5,308 bases of DNA. Origin: an uncultured Verrucomicrobiota bacterium (GTDB taxonomy: Bacteria > Verrucomicrobiota > Verrucomicrobiia > Limisphaerales > UBA1096). Location of the stretch: the NCBI GenBank assembly GCA_913050205.1, contig CAJXAU010000147.1, positions 1 through 5,308 of the forward strand, written 5' to 3'. The notes under the pieces are model-generated. The model had not been told where the DNA came from. It ran no database searches and worked only from the letters and a program-made list of their open reading frames with translations. Position 1 is the stretch's first letter. Every line of letters begins with the position of its first letter. The translations under genes and the position numbers were made by a program. Below, piece by piece: positions 5,023 through 5,308 of this stretch.

Positions 5023-5308
5023 ATGAGTGACGAGTCAATGAACAATTTCACCCCGCGCGCCCAGCAGGTGCTGGCGTTGGCGCGGAAGGAGGCGGATCGG
5101 TTCAACCACAGTTTCGTGGGAACCGAGCATTTGCTGCTTGGCCTAATCAACCTTGGCCAGGGGGTCGCCGTAAATGTCCTACAAAAGATGGGCCTCGATC
5201 TCGAGACCGTCCGGTTGGAGGTCGAGAAACAGGTCGGCACCGGCCCGGACCAAAAACTGGCCGGCAACATCCCCTACACACCGCGCGTCAAAAAAGTCCT
5301 CGAGCTTT
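5023..5308 (+). CDS. clpC: ClpC, AAA+ unfoldase of the ClpCP protease, 3'-truncated
   Basis: Only the first 95 codons are present. They cover the first Clp N-terminal repeat (FTPRAQQVLALARKEA from residue 9, VGTEHLLLGLI at 32-42) and the opening of the second (YTPRVKKVLEL at 85-95). This is the ClpA/B/C N-domain, and the wording is of the ClpC type. In Bacillus ClpC this domain docks phospho-arginine through Thr7 and Glu32 in the first repeat and Thr81 and Glu106 in the second. Thr10, Glu35 and Thr86 here appear to be the first three equivalents; the fourth lies beyond the window. ClpC unfolds McsB-marked proteins and threads them into ClpP. The AAA modules and ClpP-docking loop cannot be checked. 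It follows mcsB by 86 bp on the same strand and is probably co-transcribed. ATG 5038 (MNNFTPRA) is the alternative start. Confidence 0.93.
   Translation, partial: MSDESMNNFTPRAQQVLALARKEADRFNHSFVGTEHLLLGLINLGQGVAVNVLQKMGLDLETVRLEVEKQVGTGPDQKLAGNIPYTPRVKKVLEL

Overview
The window looks like a chromosomal segment from a Gram-negative bacterium of the PVC group, most likely Verrucomicrobiota. Two features drive this inference. A lipoprotein-sorting ABC transporter (LolC/E-LolD type) implies an outer membrane. It sits beside an mcsA-mcsB-clpC cluster best known from Firmicutes, and the visible ClpC N-terminus resembles verrucomicrobial ClpC as I remember it. No 16S or other decisive marker is present. 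The DNA is moderately GC-rich and tightly packed. I see no mobile element, RNA gene or CRISPR array.

Layout. 1-1074 (+) is a fold-type I, class V aminotransferase that lacks only its first few residues at the window edge. It converges across a 56-bp gap on lolD. 1131-1808 (-) is lolD and 1801-3072 (-) is a LolC/LolE-type permease; their coding regions overlap by 8 bp and they form one two-gene operon. 3073-3307 is a 235-bp divergent intergenic region holding nested inverted repeats and a possible sigma-54 promoter. 3308-3817 (+) is mcsA, 3821-4936 (+) is mcsB, and 5023-5308 (+) is the start of clpC, which runs off the window.

How the genes work together. McsB is a protein-arginine kinase, McsA its zinc-binding activator, and ClpC the AAA+ unfoldase whose N-domain reads phospho-arginine and feeds ClpP. 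The diagnostic parts of this tag-and-destroy pathway are visible: the McsB active-site Cys region, the RDXXRA allosteric motif, four CXXC pairs plus a UVR helix pair in McsA, and phospho-arginine-contacting positions in ClpC. The usual repressor gene ctsR is absent and I find no CtsR or CIRCE box, so control must differ from Bacillus. The Lol pair would extract lipoproteins from the inner membrane for delivery to the outer membrane, with one permease presumably acting as a homodimer.

The most unusual signal is a 14-bp palindrome, CGCTTGGCCAAGCG. It occurs, exact or with one mismatch, in each of the three intergenic gaps longer than 3 bp, with near-copies inside lolD. At the divergent promoter region it is nested in an 11-bp-arm inverted repeat.
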